Below are positions 52,916 to 62,431 of a DNA stretch of 64,000 nucleotides, one piece after another (the first letter of the stretch is position 1; every line of letters begins with the position of its first letter). The position numbers were made by a program, and so were the translations under genes. The notes beneath the pieces are model-generated. The model saw nothing but the letters and a program-made list of their open reading frames with translations, was not told the origin of the DNA and made no database searches. Origin of the DNA: Neptuniibacter pectenicola (GTDB lineage: Bacteria > Pseudomonadota > Gammaproteobacteria > Pseudomonadales > Balneatricaceae); NCBI RefSeq assembly GCF_001597735.1, contig NZ_LUTS01000012.1, forward strand, positions 1 through 64,000, written 5' to 3'.

Positions 52916-53386
52916 ATGAGCAATTTTACTGATGTATCCTACCTTAATACGGTTTTCGGCAACGAAAAAGGGGATATGCAAAACCCAAACTGGGAGAAAT
53001 CAGCAAAGCAACTCCACCTTATTCAAGAAGAACTTGCCGAGCTTGTTGAGGGCATTGAAAACAAAGATATGTCTGAGATCCGTGACGCGGTTGCTGATAT
53101 CCTTGTCGTAACATACGGTATGGCACATATTATGGGCATCGATGCTGATAAAGATATGGCAGCGGTCCAAGCAAGCAACTTATCAAAGCTATGTAAAACC
53201 CAAGCAGAGATCGACAAAACGCTTGCCTTCTACCGAGATGAAAAAGGCCTAGATGTTTATGCCGGCGGTGAACTTCCAGAAGCCTATGTAAAATCCACAA
53301 AAGACCAAACCGGCAGTGATGGTAAGTTCTACCCAGCTCACAAATTCTTAAAAAACACTAACTGGCATGAACCGGTACTCGACTAA
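52916..53386 (+). CDS. MazG-like/all-alpha NTP pyrophosphohydrolase
   Basis: A 156-aa protein. QEELAELVEGI followed by EIRDAVADILVVTYGMAH gives the EExxE...ExxD metal-binding layout of the all-alpha NTP-PPase superfamily. Similar proteins occur in phages and bacteria. The C-terminal part (GSDGKFYPAHKFLKNTNWHE) is conserved in this subgroup as I recall. Substrate unknown; probably a nucleotide-pool cleaner. GGAG is seven bases before the ATG. Confidence 0.82.
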   Translation: MSNFTDVSYLNTVFGNEKGDMQNPNWEKSAKQLHLIQEELAELVEGIENKDMSEIRDAVADILVVTYGMAHIMGIDADKDMAAVQASNLSKLCKTQAEIDKTLAFYRDEKGLDVYAGGELPEAYVKSTKDQTGSDGKFYPAHKFLKNTNWHEPVLD

Positions 53387-53444
53387 CACAACGGATTAAC
53401 GCACACGCCCGTTCATGAGCATTACTTTACATTAGGATTAACGG

Positions 53445-53696
53445 ATGCCTACCTACGATTACCGCATTGAAGCTACAGGTGATGTGATTGAAGTTAAACA
53501 TACCATGGCCCTCACCCCAAAAAACTGGGGTGAACTCTGTCAGTTAGCCAATATTAGCTTGCTGAATATCCCCCCAGAAAGCAAAGTCACTAAACTGTTG
53601 ACTGCGGCGGGGATCATTAAAAGCCACACGCTTAACACCCCAGACACACGGCCCTGCGCCCACGGTGGGGACTGCCCAAGCGGCGGCTGTGAGTAG
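53445..53696 (+). CDS. FmdB-like zinc-ribbon protein with lost first knuckle
   Basis: An 83-aa protein beginning MPTYDYRIEATGDVIEVKHT. FmdB proteins begin MPxYxYxCxxCG; here the CxxC is replaced by IEAT. The last ten residues have several Cys (CAHGGDCPSGGCE). So the FmdB fold is retained but the zinc site has moved or gone. Function unknown. Confidence 0.7.
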   Translation: MPTYDYRIEATGDVIEVKHTMALTPKNWGELCQLANISLLNIPPESKVTKLLTAAGIIKSHTLNTPDTRPCAHGGDCPSGGCE

Positions 53697-53849
53697 CGAG
53701 CGCACAAAAGCGCTCCCCTCCACCTGAGTCGTTGTTATCACCACTCATCCGTCGAAAAGGACCGCGTCGGCAGAAAAGCACGCCATAGATTGTTACACTC
53801 GCAACAAACCTGTTTAATTTTCTTACACTGATCGGCAGGAAGCCCGTTT

Positions 53850-54857
53850 ATGAACTCAAAACGCCAACATATACTCCATTGGGCCGAGCAAGGCTACATC
53901 AGCCCTGATGACGTAGATGCCGCCCTCTCACTCTCCCATGCAAACCCCGATAACCAGCAATGGTTTCAGTTTATAAAAAACCTTTTTCTATGGCTGGGTG
54001 TTATCGCTCTGGCGGCGGGGACTTTATTTTTCTTTGCATTTAACTGGGATGAGATGAGCAACCTCGTTAAATTCGCTTTAGTGCAAACCACTCTCGTGGT
54101 CATCACCCTGGTCTATACCAAGCTCAAACCGTTCACGCTACCAAGCACCGCCATCGCTTTCCTTATGGTAATGTTGATCGGCGCCCTGCTTGCGTTAAGT
54201 GGACAAGTTTACCAAACGGGAGCTGACCCTTGGCAGCTGTTTGCCATTTGGGCTTTATTTATGACCCCCATTGCCGTCATCAACCGCGCCAGCACGTTGT
54301 GGCTCCTGTGGGTCCTCTTAATCAATTTATCCTGTTATCTCTACTATTATGATTTCCGCGGTGTCTTTGGCATTCTGCTGCACTATGACGATTTAGTGGG
54401 CCTTTTCCTGCTATTCAATACGTTATTAGCCATCGCCTTTGAAGTACTTCAACAGGGTAAAACACGCTGTTTAGATAACCGTTTGGTCGTTCAAACCTGC
54501 TTATTAGCGTCCGGCATAGCCGCAACATGGTTGGCGATTTGGGCAATATTTGATGAGGCCACACTACAATGGGGGCTCCCTTGCTATTTAGTCTGGATCC
54601 TCTGCACCTATCTCTACTACCGCTACCGCCTCTTCGACCTTTTCATTATTTCTGGCTGTGTAACCAGCACTATTGTTATTGCGAGTAGCTTATTAATTTA
54701 TATATTTAATGATGCATTAGAGAGCGACGCCTTCTTAATTATCGCAATATTTATTATCGGGCTCTCTTCATCGGCGGGCATCTGGTTAAAAAAACTAAGT
54801 AAAGAACATGCAGCCGATCAGCCAATCGCGAGCGATAAGGAGCATCACGATGCGTAA
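53850..54857 (+). CDS. DUF2157 membrane protein
   Basis: A 335-aa protein. The first 45 residues are soluble (WAEQGYISPDDVDAALSL) and resemble the DUF2157 N-terminus; about ten membrane helices follow. AGGAAG precedes the ATG. Its stop overlaps the start of the next gene by eight bases, so the two are probably translated together. Confidence 0.88.
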   Translation: MNSKRQHILHWAEQGYISPDDVDAALSLSHANPDNQQWFQFIKNLFLWLGVIALAAGTLFFFAFNWDEMSNLVKFALVQTTLVVITLVYTKLKPFTLPSTAIAFLMVMLIGALLALSGQVYQTGADPWQLFAIWALFMTPIAVINRASTLWLLWVLLINLSCYLYYYDFRGVFGILLHYDDLVGLFLLFNTLLAIAFEVLQQGKTRCLDNRLVVQTCLLASGIAATWLAIWAIFDEATLQWGLPCYLVWILCTYLYYRYRLFDLFIISGCVTSTIVIASSLLIYIFNDALESDAFLIIAIFIIGLSSSAGIWLKKLSKEHAADQPIASDKEHHDA

Positions 54858-56439
54858 TTCTGGGAATGAGCTATGGCTTGAATTACAGAGAAATAACCTG
54901 ACCCGCGCTGACTATCCGGAAAACGAATTAGATTTAAGCCCTTGGTATATAAAAACAATGCAGGGTTTTGCCGGTTGGATAGCCGCGCTGTTTTTACTCG
55001 CTTTTGTCGGCACCATTATTGGTAGCTTATTTATCTACGATAACCAAGTGCTATTGGCCCTCTGCGGCCTTGTCTGCTGTACTGCCGCGTATTTTATCTT
55101 TCGTAATGATAAAACCCCTTTTTTAGAGCAGCTCGGTTTAGCTATAAGCTTGTGCGGCCAGTTTATGGTGGCTTGGGGAATTTTCACCGTTTTTTCGATT
55201 TCAGATTCCTCCGCATTTTTGATCTTAGCCTTATTTCAAGGGGCTCTGGCCTTGGTTATGCCGAACTTCCTGCATCGAGTTTTCAGTAGCTGGTTCGCCA
55301 TGGTTGCGCTCTTTTGGGGCTTAAACCAACAGGGAATTTTTGGCTTAGATAGCGCACTCGCCGCAGCGCTTTTCACCTTGATTTGGATCAAAGAAGAACA
55401 CTGGTATAAATACCGTTCACATCTACTGCCTATCAGCTTCGGTCTTGCGATCTCACTTCTGCAATTTAGCGGACATTTCCTCTTCCAACATGAACTATCA
55501 CACTATCTCTCTAGAGCAGAGGTGGGTTTTTTACAACAATACAGCCCCTTGATTGGGAGCCTGGTACTGGCGGGCACATGTGTCTATCTTGTCTTTGCTA
55601 TTCTGTCAGAACAGAAAATCAAACTGGCCTCGCCATCTGGCTCTATCGCCGTTATCGCAACCCTCATGCTACTCGGGCTATCGTTTAATATTGCAGGTGT
55701 TAGCAGTGCCCTCTTAATTCTGCTGATCGGCTTCTTTAGACAACGCCTTATCTTAATGGCGTTAGGCATCCTTGCCTTAATCAGCTTTATATCTTGGTAC
55801 TACTACAGCCTATCGGAAACACTGCTGGTTAAATCGATCTATCTACTCTCCATCGGCGCAGTCTGCCTGACGGTTGTCGGAGCCCTGCATTACTTCAGCA
55901 AGGCTCAACCTACCTTAGACCCAGCAAACAGCGCACCGGTGAAGGGGAAAAAATGGATCGCCTTAGCCACCATTTTAATCGTATTAGCCTGTATCAATAT
56001 CAATATTTATCAAAAGGAATCGTTAATTCGCGAAGGGCAAAGCGTATTACTCAAACTGGCGCCAGTTGATCCACGTTCACTGATGCAGGGGGATTACATG
56101 CGACTTCGTTATACAATGAGTCAAACAATTCAGTACGCGGTCGGCGACAGTGAATCCGTAGATGGGTTTGCCATTGTGCAGCTCGATCAACACAATGTCG
56201 CTCAGTTTATTACACTCAACCCGGATACTGAGTTATCGCCTCAACAGCACAAACTGCACTATAGGATCCGTGATGGTGTCTTAAAATTTGCCACTAACGC
56301 GTTCTTCTTCCAAGAAGGTAGTGCCAAAATCTATGAGAAAGCGCGGTACGGTGAATTCAAGGTAAGCCCTACTGGGGAGATGCTACTGGTAGGACTGCGC
56401 GACGACCAATACACTCTACTAGGTACAAATAGTCCCTAA
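54850..56439 (+). CDS. DUF4401/GDYXXLXY membrane protein
   Basis: A 529-aa protein. The N-terminal 350 residues are a second multi-helix domain (DUF4401-like), and the C-terminal periplasmic part has GDYMRLRYTMS, the signature of GDYXXLXY proteins. In many bacteria these are separate genes after DUF2157; here DUF4401 and GDYXXLXY are one chain. AAGGAG before the ATG at 54850. Function unknown; probably an envelope assembly with its neighbour. Confidence 0.86.
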   Translation: MRNSGNELWLELQRNNLTRADYPENELDLSPWYIKTMQGFAGWIAALFLLAFVGTIIGSLFIYDNQVLLALCGLVCCTAAYFIFRNDKTPFLEQLGLAISLCGQFMVAWGIFTVFSISDSSAFLILALFQGALALVMPNFLHRVFSSWFAMVALFWGLNQQGIFGLDSALAAALFTLIWIKEEHWYKYRSHLLPISFGLAISLLQFSGHFLFQHELSHYLSRAEVGFLQQYSPLIGSLVLAGTCVYLVFAILSEQKIKLASPSGSIAVIATLMLLGLSFNIAGVSSALLILLIGFFRQRLILMALGILALISFISWYYYSLSETLLVKSIYLLSIGAVCLTVVGALHYFSKAQPTLDPANSAPVKGKKWIALATILIVLACININIYQKESLIREGQSVLLKLAPVDPRSLMQGDYMRLRYTMSQTIQYAVGDSESVDGFAIVQLDQHNVAQFITLNPDTELSPQQHKLHYRIRDGVLKFATNAFFFQEGSAKIYEKARYGEFKVSPTGEMLLVGLRDDQYTLLGTNSP

Positions 56440-56507
56440 TAACAGACGTGTAAGCAACCACGAAAGCTGGGGAACAGAGAAAGATCCGTTCCCCGGCGTA
56501 TTAGGGC

Positions 56508-56774
56508 TTAGTCTGCCTTAAAGTTTTCAGGTAGCGTAATGCCTTTTTCATCAGCACGTTGCTGAATTAATGCACGGTACTCAGATCTGATAGTTTCACG
56601 CTCTTCGGGAGATTTAGCATTTTTCAATTCAGTACGATGCGCAGCGCGCTCCTGAACGGAAACAAGCTTACGCACTTGTACACGATCTGCAGCCGCATCA
56701 TCTGCATGGGCTGCAAATGTAGGAGCAAGAACTAACATCGCCGCAAGTGCGGTTGTAATCAATTGCTTTTTCAT
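56508..56774 (-). CDS. Small secreted protein
   Basis: An 88-aa protein with a signal peptide (MKKQLITTALAAMLVLAPTF, cleavage after AHA). The mature part of about 65 residues is helical and charged (ERAAHRTELKNAKSPEERET). AAGGAG before the ATG at 56774 fixes the start. A similar look to small periplasmic stress proteins, but no family can be named. Confidence 0.78.
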   Translation of the reverse strand: MKKQLITTALAAMLVLAPTFAAHADDAAADRVQVRKLVSVQERAAHRTELKNAKSPEERETIRSEYRALIQQRADEKGITLPENFKAD

Positions 56775-57126
56775 AACCGGTGACTCCTTGATAAGTAGAA
56801 GCGCCAGAAGCGCCAAAATAATAAATATTGAGCTACGCAGCCTGACTGCAGCCGGTATATCCAGCTCAGGAATACTACTTGTCTATCCTCAGAGCGTACC
56901 CTGATGATCGTCAGTGGCTGCATATTAACCATTCCATGGTGAATATGCGAGATGAAAATGGACAAATATTGAGCAATATAGATCTACAAAAAAACACAAC
57001 TTAAGATTTACTCATATAAACAAGGCGTAACTTAACCATTCGATAAAAACAAAACTCAACAAAAAAAGGTTTAAGCGATCAAAAAATTGGCCTAAACTCA
57101 TACAAGGAAATTTAAGGGGAAGGAAT
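56775..57126. other. 352-bp divergent intergenic region
   Basis: Between two small secreted-protein genes. A plus-strand frame from TTG 56879 to stop 57004 (AYPDDRQWLHINHSMVNMRD in the middle) reads like real protein and may be a gene remnant, but has no good start. Near 56966 ATATTG-AG-CAATAT is an inverted repeat. AT-rich upstream of 57127. Confidence 0.35.
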
Positions 57127-57528
57127 ATGAACCGTACATTAAAATTGATTATAGCGAGTGCTGGACTGTCTGTTTTTTCATTATTACCCATGGCTGCTCA
57201 TGCAGACGATAGCCGTTATCAATGCACCTATACTCACGCTATATTCACCGCCCCTTTCATGAAAACGCCTGGCACTCGAAACTGCCCAGAAAGCCACTGC
57301 AAGTATGAAATTCTCATCTCCGGCGCATCGGGCAGCATCAATGGTGTAAGCGGTTTTAATGTTGAACAAAGCGACAGCACAGTTACATTAAGCCGAACCG
57401 CAAAAGACCCTATAATGGGCGGTATGGACACCACTACGTTGACCATCAACAAAACAGATATGAGTTTCGAAGCTGTTAAAACTACAACACCCTCTGTTGT
57501 TTTAACAACCCGTGGTAACTGCTCCTAA
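57127..57528 (+). CDS. Secreted hypothetical protein
   Basis: A 133-aa protein with a signal peptide (LIIASAGLSVFSLLPMAAHA). The mature part is beta-rich with four Cys (YQCTYTHA, RNCPESHCKY, RGNCS at the end), suggesting two disulfides. GGGGAAGGAAT is a strong ribosome site. No family recognised. Confidence 0.8.
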   Translation: MNRTLKLIIASAGLSVFSLLPMAAHADDSRYQCTYTHAIFTAPFMKTPGTRNCPESHCKYEILISGASGSINGVSGFNVEQSDSTVTLSRTAKDPIMGGMDTTTLTINKTDMSFEAVKTTTPSVVLTTRGNCS

Positions 57529-57585
57529 GTCTCGTTTTTAGCTTGGTTGTTTTGCCCCTTTCTTTACTGATCTTATAGAATCATT

Positions 57586-58476
57586 ATGAACCTAAATGAT
57601 GTACGGCTGTTTATCCGTGTAATTGAACATAACAGTTTTACCGCGGCAGCCGATAAACTAGGTATACAAAAATCAACGATCAGTAGGCGTATCGCTCAGC
57701 TCGAAGATGAACTGGGCGTAAGGCTTCTACAAAGAACAACCCGCAAGCTAAGCCTCACCTCAGAGGGACAAGACCTGTTTCAACGCTGCCAACCGCTTCT
57801 CGATGAGCTGGAAGCCGTTGAAGATCGTGTCGTATCTAAACAAGCGGTTCCTAAAGGGCGCTTACGCATCACAATGCCCCCTGAAATGGGCATTTTTATC
57901 ATGAACGACGTCATCGCCGGTTTCATGAAGATGTATCCCCTCATTCAGATCGACATTGAACTGAGTTCCCGTTTGGTGGATTTAGTTGAAGAGGGTATCG
58001 ATCTCGCATTAAGGGTCGGTGAGCTAACCGACTCCAGCTTAATTGGACGAAAAATCGCAGATGTAAATATCAAACTGTATGCGGGAACAGGTTATTTACA
58101 AGAACAGGGCGAACCTAAAACCCCTAATGACCTACTTACCCATCACTGCTTAGGCGGCGCTCTATCCGATCAAGGCTGGGGCTTTAATAATTGGAACGGT
58201 GGCAAACCGGTTCCAACAAACTTTAAGGTTCGCGCAAATAGCATCAGTTTTTGCCGAGAGCTACTGATCAAAAACTTAGGAATTGCCCGCTTGCCGGTCA
58301 CCTTCTGTGTAGATGACCTTGAAGCGGGACTGATAAAGGAGGTGCTCTCCGACTATCAAGCACCAAGTGTGAGCATACATGCCCTCTACCCAAGTAGACG
58401 GCATTTAAACCCTAAAGTACGCCTATTTATAGACTTTATGATTGAAAGCCTTAAAGAGCATCCTTGGTTAAGTTAG
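57586..58476 (+). CDS. LysR-family regulator
   Basis: A 296-aa regulator. The winged helix at residues 1-60 reads [20 protein letters not shown], and a substrate domain follows ([20 protein letters not shown]). It resembles the large group close to DsdC/AaeR-type regulators. It converges with and overlaps the next gene by nine bases, so no divergent target is evident. Target unknown. Confidence 0.92.
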   Translation: MNLNDVRLFIRVIEHNSFTAAADKLGIQKSTISRRIAQLEDELGVRLLQRTTRKLSLTSEGQDLFQRCQPLLDELEAVEDRVVSKQAVPKGRLRITMPPEMGIFIMNDVIAGFMKMYPLIQIDIELSSRLVDLVEEGIDLALRVGELTDSSLIGRKIADVNIKLYAGTGYLQEQGEPKTPNDLLTHHCLGGALSDQGWGFNNWNGGKPVPTNFKVRANSISFCRELLIKNLGIARLPVTFCVDDLEAGLIKEVLSDYQAPSVSIHALYPSRRHLNPKVRLFIDFMIESLKEHPWLS

Positions 58477-59892
58477 CGAACTGCTCTTAACCTCGCTCTT
58501 CGCTGTAGACAGCGTATCACCTTGCTGCCACTGCAACTTTTTCTCGATCGCCTGAATCATCATCCGGGCAATATCTTTCCCCGTTGCACCTTCAATCCCC
58601 TCTAATCCAGGAGATGAGTTCACCTCTAGCAGCAACGGTCCTTTAGCGGATCGGATAATATCGACACCCGCCACACTTAAGCCCATACATTTCGCCGCTT
58701 TAATAGCGATCCGTTTCTCATCAGGTGTTGGACGAATCACGCTCGCCGTACCCCCTTGATGAATATTGGCCCTAAACTCGCCCGGTTCCGCTTCACGCTG
58801 AATCGCTGATACCACTTTGCCATCGACCACAAAGCAACGAACATCTTTACCTTGCGCTTCTTTAATGAACTCCTGTACCAGAATATCTGCATTCAAGCTT
58901 TTAAAAGCATTGATAACACTGTCTGCAGCCTTATTGGTTTCTGCCAGTACCACGCCTTTACCCTGCGTGCCCTCCAACAGTTTAACAATAAGCGGTGCAC
59001 CACCCACCATGCTAATAAGGTCATCCGTTTCTAATGGCGAATTCGCAAAGCCCGTAATTGGAATATCAATATTATTTTCAAACAGCAACTGTAAAGAGTG
59101 CAGCTTATCTCGTGATTGTGTAATCGCCGCCGCGGTATTCAGGCAATAAACCCCCATGGAAGCGAATTGACGTGTTAATGCGCAACCATAAAAGGTCATA
59201 CTCGGCCTAATACGTGGAATAACCGCATCTAAATCATCGAGAACACGCCCACCGCGGTAATGAACTTCAGGCTCTTCCGCATCCATCTTCATGTAACAGT
59301 GCTTAATATTTAAAAACACCATTTCATGACCGAGCTGTTCACCCGCTTCAATAATACGTCGGTTACTGTACAAATTAGGATTACTGGCCAGCAAACCGAT
59401 CTTCAAACCGCCCACTGACGGCTTTTTAGTTTGATAGAGAGCTTTAAGCTCAGTATCGGACAATCCACCTAGCAGCATACGCCCTTCAGGATCCACCAGA
59501 ATACGACCCGACATCGCCTCACGGCCTAACAGCATGCGATACCCCATGGCATCGCGGTTTGTTAAGGTGACTTCCACTTCCCAGCTAGAATCAGCAATAC
59601 CTAAGGTTGTCTTAATGACATACCGGGTTTCTGATGTACCGCTTGAGCTTTTAACCTTTCGACGATCATGAACCGGAGCTTCACAGGACACCAAGGTTTT
59701 ACGGTTATCTTGTATCGGGCAGATATTAAAACGAACCCAAGGTACACCACCCCGTTTAAAAGGCTGAATATTAAACGCATGCAACGAGGATGTTTTTGCG
59801 CCCGAGTCGACGCGTGCCTTAACAGCAGGCAACGCTAAGTCGGGAAAACGACACCACTCTTCAGCACCAACTAATAGTTTACTAAGTCCCAT
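58468..59892 (-). CDS. rimK: RimB-RimK fusion: retropepsin-like protease plus glutamate ligase
   Basis: A 474-aa protein. Residues 1-140 are the RimB/ATP-dependent zinc-protease domain with a retropepsin-type DSGAKTS (Asp29) and RMLLGREAM. From about residue 160 a RimK ATP-grasp ligase follows ([48 protein letters not shown]). RimK adds glutamates to ribosomal protein S6, and RimB trims them in the known RimABK system. Here writer and trimmer are in one chain. The ATG at 59892 is used. Confidence 0.87.
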   Translation of the reverse strand: MGLSKLLVGAEEWCRFPDLALPAVKARVDSGAKTSSLHAFNIQPFKRGGVPWVRFNICPIQDNRKTLVSCEAPVHDRRKVKSSSGTSETRYVIKTTLGIADSSWEVEVTLTNRDAMGYRMLLGREAMSGRILVDPEGRMLLGGLSDTELKALYQTKKPSVGGLKIGLLASNPNLYSNRRIIEAGEQLGHEMVFLNIKHCYMKMDAEEPEVHYRGGRVLDDLDAVIPRIRPSMTFYGCALTRQFASMGVYCLNTAAAITQSRDKLHSLQLLFENNIDIPITGFANSPLETDDLISMVGGAPLIVKLLEGTQGKGVVLAETNKAADSVINAFKSLNADILVQEFIKEAQGKDVRCFVVDGKVVSAIQREAEPGEFRANIHQGGTASVIRPTPDEKRIAIKAAKCMGLSVAGVDIIRSAKGPLLLEVNSSPGLEGIEGATGKDIARMMIQAIEKKLQWQQGDTLSTAKSEVKSSSLT

Positions 59893-59973
59893 ACCAATAC
59901 CCGAAAAGTACCATAAAAAATTTGCGCCATTGAAACTTGAACGCGCCCTAGGTGCAAGCAATAAATACTAATA

Positions 59974-60837
59974 TTAGGCTGCCGATTCCCATTCGGGAAG
60001 GTCATCTTTAAATAAACCCAGCAACGTGTGAATACCTGACATCGGTGCCGCATCTTTATGGGTCACTAATAAGGTCGGAACCTGACTATATTCCGGTGCT
60101 AAAAGCACCATAGTCAGATCATTCACATAACGTGATTCTTCAACCACTTTGCGCGGTACTAATGTGAACCCAAGCCCAACGGCAACGCAGCCTAAAATGC
60201 CCTCCTGCGTCCCCATGTTCATAATTTCGGTATCGATACGGCCGTTCGCTTTTAGCCAATCCAGCGCTCTTTCACGATACGCACAACCTTCACGGAAAAG
60301 GATTAATGAATCAGGAACCTCCATGTTTTTTGCCGACACAAGCACCAACTCCTCCACCAACACCTGCTGGCAGATCAACTGCTCATGTTCAATCGGCCCG
60401 CCCACAAACGCACAGTCCAACCGGTAGTTCAGTATATGTTGAATCAGCTCACTGCTGGTCTCGGTCGTTATTCTCGGCAGCAACTTAGGATGCGCTTTAC
60501 GCAGCATTTGTATAAGCCCAGGCATTCGAGTGGCTGCAAACGACTCCATTGAGCCAATTCTAATCTCACCGACTGACTCACCCACCTGCTTAACCGCCAT
60601 ACACGCCTGCTGCTCAAGGTGAAGCAGTTTATTGGCATACTCCAACAAGGTATGACCCGTAGGCGTTAACTCTAAGCCTCGCCCTTTACGATAGAACAAC
60701 TCAGAACCCAGCTCCTCTTCCAGACGCTTAATCCGAGCGGTAATATTAGACTGTACCGTATGCAATAAGCGTGAAGCCGCTAACACACCACCTTGCTCTG
60801 CAACTGTTTTAAATGTCTTTAATGAGATTAATTCCAT
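59974..60837 (-). CDS. LysR-family regulator, divergent from an MFS gene
   Basis: A 287-aa regulator with the helix-turn-helix QGGVLAASRLLHTVQSNITA and a LysR effector domain (IRIGSMESFAATRMPGLIQM). It is divergent from the YbfB-like transporter at 60949 across 111 bp, so the transporter is its probable target. An AT-rich palindromic stretch (TTCATTTGTAGTGA) lies between them. Confidence 0.92.
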   Translation of the reverse strand: MELISLKTFKTVAEQGGVLAASRLLHTVQSNITARIKRLEEELGSELFYRKGRGLELTPTGHTLLEYANKLLHLEQQACMAVKQVGESVGEIRIGSMESFAATRMPGLIQMLRKAHPKLLPRITTETSSELIQHILNYRLDCAFVGGPIEHEQLICQQVLVEELVLVSAKNMEVPDSLILFREGCAYRERALDWLKANGRIDTEIMNMGTQEGILGCVAVGLGFTLVPRKVVEESRYVNDLTMVLLAPEYSQVPTLLVTHKDAAPMSGIHTLLGLFKDDLPEWESAA

Positions 60838-60948
60838 AATCCTGCCACTCTTCTCTAAAACCGAACAAACTATTCTTATTAATTCATTTGTAGTGATAGT
60901 TTAAGCGAGTTAATCTTCTCAGCACCAGTTATTTATGAACCCAATACT

Positions 60949-62121
60949 ATGACGACTCAATTACAAAAATATAAAGTACTCGTTGCTGGCATCTTTAGTT
61001 TGATGCTGATGCTTGGCGTTGCACGTTTTTCTTACACCCCTATGCTACCGATCATGCAAGCACAAGCAGGGATTGGTGATGCCATTGGTGGCTGGTTAGC
61101 GACCTTTAATTATATGGGATATATGGCTGGCGCTTTTATCGCCGCCTCAATCAGTGACTTAGTATTAAAAGACAAACTCTATAGGTTGGGGCTTATTGTT
61201 GCCATCCTCACAACCGCAGGTATGGCTGTCACTGACAATGTCATCATCTGGGGAATCATGCGTTTTTTCGCAGGGCTAACCAGTGCAGCGGGACTATTGA
61301 TTGGTTCAGGTTTAATCTTAAACTGGCTCATTAGGCACAACTTTCGCAGTGAACTCGGGATTCATTTTGCCGGCATGGGCTTAGGTATTGTCTTCTGCTC
61401 CTCCGTTGTGGCATTAATGGATCTAACGCTTAACTGGCAAGAGCTCTGGTGGTTGTTCGCCGGTCTAGGCGTACTCTTGGCGATCCCTGCGTGGGCTTGG
61501 CTTCCACGCCCTGACACCTCAGGTACGACTATTTCAGGCGCTGAAATGGTGGATAATCCTCCCAGCAGACGTTTTCTTTTCCTCATGCTATCCGCCTACT
61601 TTTGCGCGGGATACGGTTATGTTATCAGCGCCACGTTTATTGTCGCCATTGTTGATAGGCAGGAAGCACTACAAGGGCTAGGCCCCATTGTTTTCCTTAT
61701 TGTTGGTTTAGCTGCTGCACCGGCATGTATTATCTGGGACTTAATCGCTCGACAGCTAGGCGTGTTAACCGCTCTGCTCATCGCTTATCTCATACAAATA
61801 TTAGGCATTATCCTTCCCGCGCTTACCGATTCAGCCGCAGCCGTTATCATAAGTGCCGTACTTTTTGGCGGCACGTTTATCGGAATTGTGAGCTTAGTAC
61901 TCACCATGGCTGGCCGCTTTTACCCAACAAAACCGGCAAAACTTATGGGTAAAATGACCTTAACCTATGGTGTCGCACAAATCATCGCCCCTGCAATTAC
62001 CGGCAATTTAGCTGAACGTTTAGGTGACTACAATTTAGGCTTATGGATCGCGGCGGCCATGGTTCTACTCGGTGCGATCATATCAACGGTCTTGATGCTT
62101 ACGGAGCGGGATGCGGTCTAA
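60949..62121 (+). CDS. YbfB/YjiJ family MFS transporter
   Basis: A 390-aa protein with twelve predicted helices. GVARFSYTPMLPIMQAQAG in helix 1 and GGWLATFNYMGYMAGAF in helix 2 are typical of the YbfB/YjiJ family. Substrate unknown; likely an exporter controlled by the divergent LysR gene. Confidence 0.9.
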   Translation: MTTQLQKYKVLVAGIFSLMLMLGVARFSYTPMLPIMQAQAGIGDAIGGWLATFNYMGYMAGAFIAASISDLVLKDKLYRLGLIVAILTTAGMAVTDNVIIWGIMRFFAGLTSAAGLLIGSGLILNWLIRHNFRSELGIHFAGMGLGIVFCSSVVALMDLTLNWQELWWLFAGLGVLLAIPAWAWLPRPDTSGTTISGAEMVDNPPSRRFLFLMLSAYFCAGYGYVISATFIVAIVDRQEALQGLGPIVFLIVGLAAAPACIIWDLIARQLGVLTALLIAYLIQILGIILPALTDSAAAVIISAVLFGGTFIGIVSLVLTMAGRFYPTKPAKLMGKMTLTYGVAQIIAPAITGNLAERLGDYNLGLWIAAAMVLLGAIISTVLMLTERDAV

Positions 62122-62131
62122 AACCATAGGC

Positions 62132-62287
62132 TTACAGGGGTGGGAAAGCGCCGGCTTTTTTCGCCCATGGGGCTTGCACCGGTAAAGTCCCATCCAGCAA
62201 TAGACCTTCAAGCACGGGCACTGCATCAGGGCGAGAATAATCGTACAGATTTCTCTCATTTTTAGCGTTTATTTGATCCCTATCCAT
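62132..62287 (-). CDS. Small hypothetical protein
   Basis: A 51-aa protein: MDRDQINAKNERNLYDYSRP, then DAVPVLEGLLLDGTLPVQAP. GGGAAGG lies about eight bases before the ATG, and the composition is protein-like. A longer frame up to 62371 looks unlikely. It is convergent with the MFS gene. Unknown function. Confidence 0.55.
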   Translation of the reverse strand: MDRDQINAKNERNLYDYSRPDAVPVLEGLLLDGTLPVQAPWAKKAGAFPPL

Positions 62288-62431
62288 AATAATGACCTTC
62301 CCCTCTTTGTGAATCCCACCGATCCTTTTATACTGTCGCCGATTTAATCGACACACGCTAACAGCAACCATTCACATCAGGGCGGTGCTCTTGCCACTCA
62401 GTGCCTGATAACAACAAAAGATACTCAATCA

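Noticed and set aside
52916-53386. Prophage signal from the MazG-like gene
   Set aside because: No phage structural, lysis or replication genes surround it.
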